From: Cucumis sativus
Taxonomy: Eukaryota > Streptophyta > Magnoliopsida > Cucurbitales > Cucurbitaceae
Length of the DNA stretch: 64,000 nucleotides
NCBI RefSeq assembly: GCF_000004075.3
Contig: NC_026659.2
Coordinates: 3,100,001-3,164,000, forward strand
Direction of reading: 5' to 3'
Below the pieces are notes generated by a model, which saw only the letters and a list, made by a program, of their open reading frames with translations, was not told the DNA's origin and did not search any database. Made by a program: the position numbers and the translations under genes. Positions 11,794 to 24,261 of this stretch are shown here, piece by piece; position 1 is the stretch's first letter; each line of letters starts with the position of its first letter.

Positions 11794-12900
11794 TTTGGTA
11801 GAGTGTATTTGGTTAGAGGAGTTGAGAAATAGGAGTTGAAAAGTGAGAGCAGGAAACTACGTTCTTGTTCACTTTAAGAGGGTTTATGGGTCATACTACT
11901 AAAAAAAACATAAATTTAATTTATAATCAACTATTTCCGTCGTGAGTTCAAGAGTTTATTAATCTCCAGATTTTGGGACTCTTACTATTACATTTCTTAT
12001 CTATAACAACATCCTCTTAGGGAGCATTGCTATCTAAATCTATGAGATTTAAAATACATCTTTATGTACTGAAATTCAATCGTTTGAAACTTAGACTTAG
12101 AAGTTTGGGAATCCAATTTTTAGATTTGTCTTCATAGTTAATTACTTAGAAGTCTCTCTTGCTTTGTTGGAACAAAAAATTACATTAACATTGAACTCCA
12201 CGATCGGTTAATCCGGCAATAATCTTAATTCATAAGGTAAGTTTGTCAATAAAGATGAAAATTTGTTGATTTTGATTGTTGCTTCAAGCTTTCCCTATAG
12301 TTTGGAAAATTTAGAACTATCAATCATGAAAAATAGTGTCCATTTATTATATGCATTTATTAGATGTTTTAACAATATTTTAAAACTGATACAATTTATC
12401 ATTGAAGAGGAAGGAGTCATGCAGGAAGATGGGAATTAGAGAATGAAACAGATGAAGATGTTAAATAATTTGAAGCTAAACACTACATATTTCATACTTA
12501 TATGTAGTTTATTTTGATATGAATATCCACCCAATGAATATTCTTATATAAATTGTTTAAAATGTAATTAAAAAATTAGTTTTGAGTAATTTTTTAATTT
12601 TTTTTTTTCAAAAGAACTTATTTTTTAAATTGTACACTTAAGAATATAATCCAAACACTACTAATGATAGTAAATCATAATTTAAATTAAGTATGCATGA
12701 AATCAAACTTAAGTATTTAAAACAATTTGGATCAAAATTATATGAGTAATTAAAAAAATATTTAAAAAAAAGCATGAACTTTGCACATTCTTGATTTAAT
12801 ATTAAGTTGATTTTTGAATACAATATTACCACATGCTATCATTGCGTGTTACGAAAACTACATTTCTTCATTTATTGTAACCATTAATGTGCATCGCGTG
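11794..12900. other. intergenic region upstream of NPF copy 4
   Basis: No gene is visible. The first ~200 bases resemble the 3' flank of copy 1. From about 12400 the sequence matches the region upstream of copy 2 (GAAGAGGAAGGAGTCATG, then CACATGCTATCATTGCGTGTT near 12830). A GTGTTACGAAAACTA element occurs twice, near 12847 and 12898. Confidence 0.5.
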
Positions 12901-12910
12901 TTACGAAAAC

Positions 12911-12918
12911 TATATAAA
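12911..12918 (+). promoter_or_regulatory. candidate TATA box of NPF copy 4 unit
   Basis: TATATAAA lies just after the second GTGTTACGAAAACTA element and ~840 bases before the NPF ATG, at the upstream edge of the leader with the ARF-GAP relic. If it is the real core promoter, the relic would be transcribed as 5' leader or leader intron. This is inferred from sequence only. Confidence 0.35.
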
Positions 12919-13295
12919 ACTTCATTATTTCTCTAACTAACCACCACACCTCCCTTCCCACTGGCCTTTCTCCCGGCCCCCGCTCCTCACCAGTTTTTCT
13001 CCGGCGACGCACTCCGCCAGCTTCAAGCTTCCGTCCACGCTGCGTTGTTTTGCCTTTTTTTTTTCTTTTTCTCCTCTGCATTTCTCTACAGCTAGGCTCA
13101 AGGGCACGGTGCTACACAAGCTTAAGACAGTGGTGAAAGTAGTAACCGGGCGCTTTGACCCATTAATGCAGCGGTGAGGCTTCCTTCTCTTGGCTAATTA
13201 TTGTCCTTCGGCTGTGATCCACGCCGATTAGATTAGTTTTTCCATTTCTTGAAGATGACAGAAGGGCGAATTCGAACTTATTCGATCACCAATCA

Positions 13296-13740
13296 GATTA
13301 CATTTGATGCTGTTTAGCGTCTTTCGATAGACTCGGAGTAGTTTCGTACCAATGTGAACACCTTCTAGGAGAAATTCAAGTAAATTTTGGTAAGATTTAA
13401 GTTATGTTTAAACCCTTTCAATCTCTATTAAAGTATGTTAGATCATTCTTAAACCGTTGGAAAGTCCTTGTTTGCATTTTGTTTTGAACTTTTTGTTAGG
13501 CCACGAGATACAGTAGAACAATATATTTATTTTGTTTCTATCTTGAAAATGCGAAGTTCTAAGCACATTATTGATTTCGGTTTAGGTTTTGTAAATGGCG
13601 TTTGGATAAAGGGTCTCATGATGAAATGGTTTTGATAATGCAATATATGGGGTTTTGAACTCTGTTGGATATACTGGAGTAATTGCTGAGGAGTGTTCAA
13701 ACATCATTTGAAAGGAATCTGATTTGCAAGACTTTCTAAC
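13296..13740 (+). pseudogene. ARF-GAP relic upstream of NPF copy 4
   Basis: Block 13296-13395 contains RLGVVSYQCEHLLGEIQVNF followed by GTAAG. It resembles the zinc-finger end of ARF-GAP proteins (LGVFICLKC..VHRSLGTHIS) with a preserved-looking donor. Block ~13600-13740 keeps EC SNII, a TGA, then KESDLQDFL as in copy 2; the DEWS part has been deleted or scrambled. Other stops interrupt the frame. It is non-coding. Confidence 0.55.
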
Positions 13741-13757
13741 AACAAGTGTACCTCAAA

Positions 13758-15943
13758 ATGGAGGTTCCTCTTTTGGATGAGACGGTGGAGGGCGTAGTTG
13801 ATTACCATGGCCACCCAGTCTGCAGATCCATTTCCGGGGGCTGGAGGTCTGCCTCCCTAATCATAGGTAAATCGTCATTACTCTTTTCTCTTTCTTCGCT
13901 TTCCCTATCCAACTTCTGCATCCTCTTCCATTGTGATCAGCGGTGGAGATTGCCGAGAGATTTGCTTACTTTGGAGTTTCCTCAAATTTGATTAACTTCT
14001 TAACGGACCAGCTCCATCAGTCAACGGCCACAGCAGCCAAGAATGTCAACACCTGGTCCGGTACCGCCACCTTGCTACCTTTACTCGGGGCCTTTCTGGC
14101 TGATTGCTTCCTTGGACGATATCGTACTATTGTTCTTTCCTCTGCTCTTTACATTCTGGTTCCCCACCACTTCATGCTCTTACTCTTTTATTTGCTTTCC
14201 TTTATTCATTCCCAACTATCTCTAAAGACTATGCAAGTTATTGGCTAGGGATATGGTAATTCATGGTTATTTTGATTCCTATTATTTCACATAATACGAA
14301 TAGTGGAAACAATTGGAAATTGCAAAATAGTATTCCTCTTCCCTCCATATTTTTCATAAATTGAAATTTTCAAAATAGTTATTCCGTGTGTAACTTTTTT
14401 CTTTGCGTTCTATCTGAAATTTAGGGTCTTGGGTTCTTGACTGTGTATGCAACATTACCTTCTCCTGACATTTCTGCCTGCCAAGAGACTGAAAACTCCC
14501 TAACATGTTCCCCCAATCTAGTACAAGTAATTTTATTTTTCTTCTCCTTATATCTGGTGGCATTTGCTCAAGGGGGACACAAACCTTGCGTCCAAGCTTT
14601 TGGCGCTGACCAATTCGATGGACAGCATCCCGAAGAGAGCAAAGCTAAAAGCTCTTTCTTCAATTGGTGGTACTTCGGTATCTCTTTGGCCAGCCTTTTT
14701 ACGGTTAATATCATGAGCTATGTGCAAGATTATCTCAGTTGGAGTCTTGGTTTTGGGATTCCCTGTATTGCAATGGTTTTTGCACTTGCAATCTTCTTGC
14801 TTGGAACTAGGACATACAGGTTCAGCAACAGAGGAGATGAGGAAAACCCATTTGTAAGAATTGGACGGGTGTTTATCACTGCAATAAGAAATTTGCATGT
14901 AAACTCTTCAGAAATAGCTCATGTCGAGGAAACCCATGGCCTTTTACCGCACAATAACTCTACACAGTTGAGGTAATTCAAATGTCTAAAAGAAGGGTAA
15001 AATGTATGATTTGTCACCACTAGAGTATTTCTGTTCCCGTAGAAATGTTGTTCTTAAGCAGATGTATTTTGTAATTCCCTTAGAAACCATGTGACCGTTT
15101 TGTTACTGGATTCTATAATTTTGTAGGTTTCTGGACAAAGCTTTAATTGTACCTAATAGTTTGAAAGAAGACGGTCATGCATGTAGCATCAATGAAGTTG
15201 AGGATGCAAAAGCAGTACTGAGGCTCGTTCCAATTTGGGTGACATGCTTAGGATATGCTATTGTATTCTCCCAGTCGTCAACTTTCTTTATAAAACAAGG
15301 AGTCACAATGGACAGATCAATAGCAGGTGGACTTAAAATACCAGCCGCCTCACTTCAATCTCTTATCGGTCTAGGTATTATGATTTCGCTCCTGATATAT
15401 GATCGCATACTCATTCCAACTGCAAGAAAGTTCACCGGAAAACCTTCTGGAATTACAATGCTACAAAGAATTGGATTTGGGATGCTTTTATCCATCATTT
15501 CCATGGTTGTTGCGGCCTTAGTCGAGGAAAAAAGGCTCAAAACAGCTCAAGAATATGGTTTGGTTGATATGCCAAAGGCGACTATTCCTTTGAGTATATG
15601 GTGGCTGGTTCCTCAATACATATTATTTGGAGTTGCTGATACATTCACCATGGTTGGGTTGCAGGAGTTTTTCTATGACCAAGTTCCGAGTGGATTAAGA
15701 AGCATGGGTCTCTCCTTGTACTTGAGTATTTTTGGGATTGGCAACTTTTTAAGCAGCTTTCTCATATCTGCCATTGAAAAGTTAAACAGTGGGATTGGCA
15801 AACAAAGCTGGTTTGACAATAATCTCAACAAAGCTCATCTCGATTACTTCTATTGGTTGCTTGTTGTTATTAGTGTTGTTGGGTTGGCTGCTTTCCTATT
15901 TTCTGCCAGAACGTACATCTATAAGAAGGGGAACACTACGTGA
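13758..15943 (+). CDS. NPF5.10-like: NRT1/PTR FAMILY 5 transporter, copy 4
   Basis: Complete four-exon gene: 13758-13866, 13941-14158, 14425-14972 and 15127-15943, 563 residues. Exons 1-2 are nearly identical to copy 2 at nucleotide level, introns included, and exon 4 plus the 3' flank is nearly identical to the truncated copy at 3757-4322. Copy 4 therefore links both and is probably closest to the ancestral arrangement of this subgroup. The EIAER proton-coupling motif, FFNWWYFG and [14 protein letters not shown] are present. The expected product is a 12-TM proton-coupled solute transporter. Compared with copy 2 it has SGIGKQSWF for SGYGKQSWF and ends YKKGNTT rather than NTTLV. Confidence 0.95.
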
Positions 15944-16500
15944 TTATAAAGTTATGAGATTGGAAATGCATTTTTATGTAACGTGAAATCCTTTCTTTTG
16001 GAGTTGTGTTGACAATTACATTTTTTAGAAGCCTTTACTATGCTTTGTTGGAACAAGAAATTAGGAAGACCACACAAACTCCACCACCTAGGAGCTTTGT
16101 AATTTAAAACTGTGTGATTATTGGATATGCATTGGCAAATATCTTATATCTTCGAACTCTGTTGATCGAGGGGTACGTTTCTCGATGAAGTTGAAAATTT
16201 ATTGATTTTGATGGTTTGGAAATTGGAGAGGAGGCTTTGAGGTTGAATTCTATGGGAACTGTATCTTTCCATTCTCTTGCAGTAAAGAAGATGATCGTGG
16301 GAGAATGATCAAACAGGACCATTGTGTTGAATTCAAATAGAGAATGTAGAGAGAAATGGGGAAACCTCACGAAGGTTTGTCAAAGCAATTAACGGAAGGA
16401 CAGCACTATACACACACACTACGGAGTTTGACATAAGGAAATAAACATAATCCTAAATACTCTCTAACACCTTGTTTTGTTTTGAGAAATTTCTTTCTCA
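15944..16500 (+). repeat. 3' flank duplicated with 4323-4870
   Basis: This is the partner of the flank behind the truncated NPF copy. It includes the TTGGATATGCATTGGCAAAT and GAATGATCAAACAGG blocks. It contains the probable 3' UTR of copy 4 and no gene. Confidence 0.8.
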
Positions 16501-18593
16501 GTTTTCAAAGGTTATTTTTCCCTTCCTCGTGTTATAAAGTAACGTGATAATAATAAAAAAATCTATATTTTTTTATGACTGTTTGCTCAATTTGTAATAT
16601 GAAATTCATTCTTTAATAATTTTCAATTCAATTCTCTTTTTCATTATTTTCACCTTTTAGGATCTCATTTTGTTGTGTTTTTTATCATTCATGTTTTGCA
16701 ATACTTCCATTTTGAGTAATCTTGATTACATTTCAGCTCTCTAAACATGTTTGGTCAATATTGTTGATTATTTTTTGAAAATTTTAGACGGTAAGAAATT
16801 GAGAACGGTGCTCCTTGTCGGAGTAAGTAAATAAAACTAGTCTTTTAACTTGTTGGGTAGAACTTGGATGGTGGATAGCGGTGACAATGGAAACTTGGAT
16901 GACAATGGGTATAATTTTTTCTTACAAATTAGAAAACTTTCTCCACCTCCAATTAAATCGTTCTTTGTTGATTTTTTTGGAAATTGTTCTCTGTGTAGAA
17001 ACTATTTTTTGATTTCTACTATTTTTTCTGAGTTCTTGCTTTTTTTTTTAAAATTTTCTAATTTGTAAATTGATCTTGGTTGCCAAAATTTGGTATGAAT
17101 AGACTAAGAAAAGAAGAAAGAGAAAAGTTGTTAACAATAAAACCCATTTGTAGGAATTGGGCATATGCTATTGTAATTGAGATAAAAATTTGTAACTAAA
17201 AAGTAAAAAAAAATGTAAAAATTCACTTTAAGAACGCATACGGTAAATGTTTAGAAGGTATGAGATGGATACTAAATATGTATCTTAATTCAATTTTGGA
17301 ACGCATATTAAAAGTTTGGAGTGCAATATATCTTTGAGATAAATATCGAATTTCTACCACGTTAATTCATTTGGAGTGCTTTTACATATGCTTCTTTTTA
17401 CGAGAATATTTACGAGGATAGTTATGACATTTCACATCAAATTTGTCAAACTCTTTCTCTAAAAATGTAATTTCAAAAATCTCTAACAACTAAATTAAAT
17501 GTGTCTCATAATAATTAATAGCGGAAACAACTGAAAATTCAAAAGTAGTTTTCTCCTTCACTCTGCAGTATTAACCTCTAGATACAATAAATAATATTTT
17601 CCAAAATTCTGTTAGTGTTACAATATTTATTATTTACAAGATATAGTAATTGGTATTTTTTAAAATACCCATTACTCTTATATTTTTGGAAAATTGCATC
17701 CCATAAAAATATTTAAAAAAACGTCGCTCATGACATTTTATTCATATCGTAAATATAACAAATATAACAAGTAATTAGATATATCATATGTCTATTAAAT
17801 GTTTATTTGCTATTTTTGCGAAAGTTCCTATATTTTAAATTTCTTTGTTACAATATTTTAATTGTTTATTCTCAAACTAAAATAATTTATATTTTTAATA
17901 CGTACAAATATAATCAAAATTAAAATAGACAATAATGGGCAGCTCGTTATCTCGAACTTGAATTAAAGTATGACATTAAAATATGTTTGAAAAAGAGAGA
18001 GATTGAGACAATTTTTTAGTCCAAAGTTTTGATATATTTAGCATCTCAATGTATTGTATGGTCCACTAAAATTATAAATCACTCACTTCACTCAAAAAAA
18101 CGTGTTGGAGATAAGAATAAATGAATATAACAGTTCAAGAAACTTAGTGGACTATAAATGAATTACATAATTGGTTCATTTATTTAGCACTTCATTTTCT
18201 TAAATTATTAAATTAATTTACCTAAAAAAATAAAATTATCAAATCTAAACTCAGTCATAAATATTTTTGCAAAATCTACTATTTTTTAAAATTTTGAAAT
18301 ATTCAAAATAATGCCACGTAAATTAACGGCCATCATCTTTCTACCGTCCACGCTGAGTTGCTTTCTCTCTTTATTATCTTGTGTGCATTTCTCTTCAAGT
18401 AGGCTCAAGGGTGTCGGTGCTACTCAAGCTCAAGACAGTGACGAAACAAACCGGCCGCTTTCACCCATTAATGCAGCCGTGGCGCTTCCTTTGTCTTGGC
18501 TGATTAACGACTTTCGCCGCTTTTCGCCTCAATTCAGTTTGTCCATATCTTGAAGATGACACAACGGCGAAATCCAACTTATTCCATCACCAA
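16501..18593. other. AT-rich intergenic region and NPF copy 5 leader
   Basis: No gene is visible in 16501-18310. The conserved array leader begins near 18315 (AATTAACGGCCATCATC, then AGTAGGCTCAAGGGTGTCGG). A short open stretch there reads RLKGVGATQAQDSDETNRPL and is also seen at 3078-3140. I cannot assign it, and the other copies do not keep it open over a longer span. Confidence 0.5.
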
Positions 18594-19030
18594 TCAGACT
18601 ACATTTCATGCTGTTTCGCTTCTTTGGATAAACTTGGAGTAGTGTCGTACCAATGCCAACATCTTCTAGTAGCAATTCAACTCAATTTTGGTAATATTTG
18701 GATCGTTAAGTTTATGTTTAAACTCTGTTAATGTCTATCAAAGTATGTTAGTTTATTCTTTATCCTTTGGAAGGTCTCTGTTTCCATTTTTTTACTTTTT
18801 GTTAGGCCAAGCGATACGGTAGAACAGTACATTTTTTGTTTCTATCTTGTGATGGGTATAGAAAATTTGAAGTTCTAACAACATTATTGATTTCGGTTTA
18901 GGTTTGTGAATATCATTGCAGATGAATGGTCTGAGGATAAGATTGATGCAATGATAAAGATTAGAGGAAATATATGAGGCTTTTATATATGTTGGATATT
19001 CAAAGCCTGGACTAAGTGCTGTTGAGTGTT
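18594..19030 (+). pseudogene. ARF-GAP relic upstream of NPF copy 5 (best preserved)
   Basis: The clearest copy of the relic. Block 18594-18692 reads FASLDKLGVVSYQCQHLLVA before a GT donor. After an intron-like gap, an acceptor (TTTAG) at 18897-18901 opens FVNIIADEWSEDKIDAMIK, then IRGN, a small deletion and frameshift, IYEAFIYVGYSKPGLS. The order of DEWS..IDAM, GN, IYEAFI and SKPG is that of AGD12-type plant ARF-GAPs. Stops and the frameshift make it non-coding. It ends a few bases before the NPF ATG. Confidence 0.65.
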
Positions 19031-19037
19031 CAACAAA

Positions 19038-21154
19038 ATGGAGGCTCCTCTGTTGGATGAGACGGTGGAGGGGGCAGTTGATTACAAGGGCAACCCAGCC
19101 AGCAGATTCAATTCCGGCGGCTGGAGATCCGCCTCCATCATCATTGGTAAATCATCATTAGTGTCTTCTCTTTCTTCTCTTTCCCTATCCAATTTTTGTA
19201 TCCTCTTGGTCAGGGGTGGAGATTGCGGAGAGATTCGCCTTGTTTGGAACCTCCTCCAATTTGATTAACTTCTTAACGGACCAGCTCCAGCAGTCGACTG
19301 CCACGGCAGCCAAGAATGTCAATGCCTGGTCTGGTACTGCAGCCTTGCTACCTTTACTCGGCGCCTTTCTCGCTGATTGCGTCCTTGGACAATACCGTAC
19401 CATTGTTCTTTTCACTGCTCTTTATGTTCTGGTTCCTAAACCACTCTATGCTCTTACTCTTTTATTGCTTTTCTTTTCCAAATCCGAACTATATAAAATC
19501 TCACAACACTATACAAGTTATCGGCTCGGGATCTGTTAATTTAGAATTATTTTGATTCCTGTTCTTTCACGTAATACTTAATAGTGGAAATAACTGGAAA
19601 TTTCGAAATAGTTCTCTCTTCATAAACTGAAACTTTCAAAATATTCAGTGTGTCACTTTTTCCTTTTGTTGTTTCTGGAATTTAGGGCCTTGGGTTGTTG
19701 GCCTTATCTGCAGCATTACCTTCTCTCGGCATTTCTGCCTGCCAACAGACTGAAAAATTTCTGCCATGTTCCCCGAATCTAGTCCAAGTAATTTTGTTTT
19801 TCTTCTCCTTGTATCTGGTGGCATTTGGTAAAGGGGGACACGAGCCTTGCATCCAAGCTTTCGGAGCTGACCAATTTGATGAACAGCATCCAGAAGAGAG
19901 AAAAGCTAAAAGCTCTTTCTTCAATTGGTGGTACTTGGGTATCTCTTTTGGAACCCTTTCAACTCTTAATATCATGAGCTATGTGCAAGAGAACCTCAGT
20001 TGGAGTCTTGGGTTTGGAATTCCTTGTATTGCAATGGCTTTTGGATTTGCGGTATTCTTGCTTGGAACTAGGACGTACAGGTTCAGTAACAGAGGAGTTG
20101 AGGAAAACCCATCTGTAAGAATTGGACGGGTGTTTATCACTGCAATAAAAAATTGGCAAGTAAACTCTTCAGAGATAGCTCATGAAGAGGAAACTCATGG
20201 CCTTTTACTGCATCATAACTCTAAACAATTGAGGTAAATTAAATGTCTAAAAGAATGGTAAAATTATGCTTCTCACCTTTAGAGTATTTCTGTTCTCGCC
20301 AGGAATGGTTTCCTTAATGGATTCTATAATGTTGTAGGTTTCTCGATAAAGCTTTGATCGTACCTAATAGTTTGAAGGAAGAAAGTCAAGCATGTAGCAT
20401 CAATGATGTTGAGGAAGCAAAAGCAGTACTGAGGCTCATTCCAATTTGGGTGACGTGCTTAGCATTTGCTATTGTATTGTCTCAGATATCAACTTTCTTT
20501 ACAAAACAAGGAGTGACAATGGACAGATCAATAGTTGTTGGATTTGAAGTACCAGCTGCTTCACTTCAATCTTTTATGAGTCTAACTGTTATCATTTCCC
20601 TCCTGATATATGATCGTACACTCATTCCAACTGCAAGAAAGTTCACTGGAAAACCTTCGGGAATCACAATGCTACAAAGAATTGGATTTGGGATGCTATT
20701 ATCCATTATTTGCATGGTTGTTGCTGCATTAGTAGAGGTAAAAAGGCTTAAAACAGCTCAAGAATATGGTTTAGTTGATCTGCCAAAGGCGACTATTCCT
20801 TTGAGTATATGGTGGCTGGTTCCTCAATATGTAATATTTGGAGTAGCCAGTACTTTCACCACGGTTGGTTTGCAGGAGTTCTTCTATGACCAAATTCCGA
20901 GTGGATTAGGAAGCATTGGTGTCTCCTTGTACTTGAGTGTTTTTGGCATTGGCAGCTTTTTAAGCAGCTTTCTCATCTCTGCCATCGAAAAGTTAACTAG
21001 TGGGGATGGGAAACAAAGCTGGTTTGACAATAATCTCAACAAAGCTCATCTTGATTACTTCTACTGGTTGCTTGCTGGGCTTAGTGTTGTTGGGTTGATT
21101 GCTTTCCTGTGTTTGGCAAGAACTTACATCTATACTAAGGGGAACACCACGTAA
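19038..21154 (+). CDS. NPF5.10-like: NRT1/PTR FAMILY 5 transporter, copy 5
   Basis: Complete four-exon gene: 19038-19146, 19214-19431, 19686-20233 and 20338-21154, 563 residues, the last member of the array. The N-terminus ([20 protein letters not shown]) pairs it with copy 3. The EIAER motif, FFNWWYLG and QEFFYDQIPSGLGS are present; the Arg before SIG in all siblings (SGLRSIG) is Gly here. Other private changes are FDEQHPEE for FDGQHPEE and NRGVEENPS for NRGDEENPF in the central loop. The product should still be a 12-TM proton-coupled transporter of unknown substrate. The 3' flank differs from those of the other copies. Confidence 0.94.
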
Positions 21155-23451
21155 GTTTAATTTCTTATGAAGCATTGTTATTTAAAGCTTTGGGATTATT
21201 GGATATATTTTCATATTGTGAAATCTATCTGAGTACATCACTTATCAAAACTCTTAATTAGAATAAAGAATATGGAAGTCATTTCCTTGGTTCTCTCTTT
21301 ATTTTTTTGGGAAACGGGTGCTGGAATTAGCTTTTTGTAGCTCTTGCTAACTATGTATCTGTGCTTTTATTCATCTTTAATGGGGCTTCGGTAAAAGATC
21401 ATGAAGACTTGCTTGAGGACTGAGAATAGCTAAATCAACGATTGAGCATGTTATTTTTTAGCCTGGCTAAAGAGTTTCTGAAGGTTTGATTCCCTCATTC
21501 TTGGAAGTTGTACACTAAGAAACAGTGTGTGAGGATAAATGGTTAGATCTTTTAACATTCTTGTCTTCTAATGAGTTCGTCGATGCTTGGTCTATTTGGG
21601 AGATAGAAATAATGTTGAAGAAAAATATTCATATTCCCTCTGTTTCAATAAGATGATTGAGTTCATGTCTTCTCTCAAAGGGACAATCCTTCTTGAACCT
21701 CTTTTTTGTTTATGTTAGTTGAATGATCCTCCACAGGGTTTAGAGTTAGGTTGTGTTCAAACTATTGCAATGTTAGTCACTTGAATTAACATTGATTTTC
21801 ACTTGATGGGTACATATTTCAAGTGTACAAGTGAATGAGATGTTAAATGATATAATATTAAATTAATCTTCATCTATCGACTTAAGTTTTTTGGTAAGTT
21901 GATTATTTAACATACTTGTCATTGGTTTATCATCTAAGAATCTTTTTGCAACCATGCGTGGTTTTTGTAACATGCTTTTGTATTTGATGTGTGCTGAAGT
22001 CGTCGTCGAAGGTTTGTGGTTGGCTGAAAGGTGTGGTTTTCATGAGGATTAAAGTTTACTCTAACTCTTCTTCTGATTAACGATAATTTTCATTTATTTC
22101 ATGTTTTCTAAAAGGTGATGTTCATCCACATTTCTCATGATGATAATGGTAACTTCCCTTGTCTAGTTCAAAAGGGTTTATTTAAGTCTATTTTTTTGTT
22201 GATTCAGAAAGTGTAGAGTTGTAAACTTCACTTCTTGTTTAGTTCAATGAGTTTGTGGATCCATCAACTAACAAATATCAATTTTATGCAACTCCTTGCA
22301 CTGTATGATCCAAACGTTCACAACTTCACTCCTTGTCTCAAACATCTCTTATAACTTTTATATCAATTGTATTTAAACGATATTCCTTTGCCATCATGTG
22401 AGTATCTTTGGCTTGATCTATGAATTGGTTGTTTCCAGACTGAGGTAATTTTATAGACAAAATTAAAAGAAATTAATGGAAATCCAGTCGTAGATTTTCT
22501 AAAATCTAAAATCAAGTCTCTCTCTTTTCTTTTTTTTTTAATGTTTCAGAGGTTTTACATTTTTGTAATGCATTTTTGGCACCCGACCATTAAAATCAAT
22601 TATTAACTATATTACAACGTTCTTATCAAAGTCAGAGTTCCTAAATCTTACAAGATTAAGTTCACATAATTTAACTAATTAAAACATATAATTTGAAAGC
22701 AAACATCTGCGAGACACAACAATATTAAGATAAAATGTTTGATGGTTAAACTTACAATTTAATCTAAAATAGTTTTTATTGTTCGTCAATTTTTTTTCTC
22801 TTTTGTATAGTACTAATCTCATATTAATAAATGATAATTACTAAATTTAATCACATAATAATAATCTAAATTACATTCTAGCTAAAACATAATTTCATTA
22901 GCATACATCAAAGTTTCAAATCCTCCAAATTCAATTTGTTTAACTAATAAAAATCCAAAAGACTAATATTGGAAGAAAAGTGAGGGTTAAATGCCCTTTA
23001 ACTCTATCACAAGAATTTAACTGCAATAATAACTAAGCAGAAGACAAATAATACAGCACACTTTGGTAATCCAGTTTGGCAAATACGACCTACAACTGGA
23101 GAGCATATTTGCTTAGATAAGAAATATTATTGATATTCATCATACACAACTTATCTCACTAGTTACATTAAATAGTTATAGCCATAACTGAAAACTCAGG
23201 TAGGTTCCCCTAAGGTAATACAAATCTCTTCTAAGACTAATCCAAACTCCTCTTGCTTAGTGAATTGATCCATCGATTCAGTAGTCTTCGTACATATTTC
23301 TTATCTTCTCATAATGCAAACAACAGAGTCAAAATAAGATGTTATGCAATAACTATTGTACCTTCAACTCTGTTTAGTGGAGCGAACGCGTTCGTGTATA
23401 TATCTTTCCACTATATAATTTCTTCATCACTCCAACCGAACCACCTATCTT

Positions 23452-23506
<55 letters not shown>

Positions 23507-24261
23507 CCCTAGATATCTTATGCAAATAACTTCTTCCATATTAGAAAGAAACAATCTTATACCAAGATTCCTAAATAATAAGAAAAGTTGTAGTTTAATA
23601 ATATTTCTTTATCTTTCGATAAAAAGATTTCTTTAATAAATACTATAAGATATTTGACAAAATATCATAACGTCGGGACTTTCAAATTAATAGATATGTT
23701 CAAACAAAATGAACGAATTTCATAATCACAACGAAGATTTCCTTATATGGTTAAAGTTTGAAGCTTGTGTCTAACAGGTCCCTATCACATTAGAAAACGC
23801 TTAATATCACGTTAGAAAACGCTTAATTTTAGTTCACCGATTAACAAAAACGGTTGATGATGAACGTTTAAGAGAAATAAAATTTAATAGCTTGATTTAC
23901 AGTTAAGAATTTTAATTTTGATTGTTGGTTTTGATTTGAAATGTATTCTAATTTGACACAAAGATTATAAATATAATTAATCGATAAGAAAAGAAAAAGA
24001 AAAATCTCAATCGATTTTCAAAGCGACCAAATCATCCAACGTTCTTACTCGTTTAGTTATTTCCAAAAATGTGATTTTTTGATGAACACGTGTTCAGTCG
24101 TTTCCTTCTTCGTTTCAAGATCCATTGACATCCTCTGATTCTCAGCTGAAACCCAGCGTTTCCCTTATGACTTTTGCTTACTAAAATGGATCTTCAACCA
24201 ACAACCAGCCAATTTGTAGGTTTCAGAATCAGCGCCATTTGAAGTTCTTCCCATTTCTTCT
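21155..24261. other. intergenic region between NPF array and ceramide kinase
   Basis: No protein gene is recognised. The stretch 22980-23260 (with AATCCAGTTTGGCAAATACG and CAGGTAGGTTCCCCTAAGG) has the look of a degenerate LTR-type sequence, but I cannot delimit it. An AT microsatellite follows. About 24100-24261 is probably 5' UTR and promoter of the ceramide kinase gene. Confidence 0.45.
23454..23505. repeat. (AT)n microsatellite
   Basis: About 26 uninterrupted AT dinucleotides. The open frame across it (a run of Ile-Tyr) is an artefact of the repeat. Confidence 0.95.

Noticed and set aside
23253-23636. 127-codon open frame with an Ile-Tyr run
   Set aside because: It is carried by the AT microsatellite, with no domain or orthologue-like sequence.
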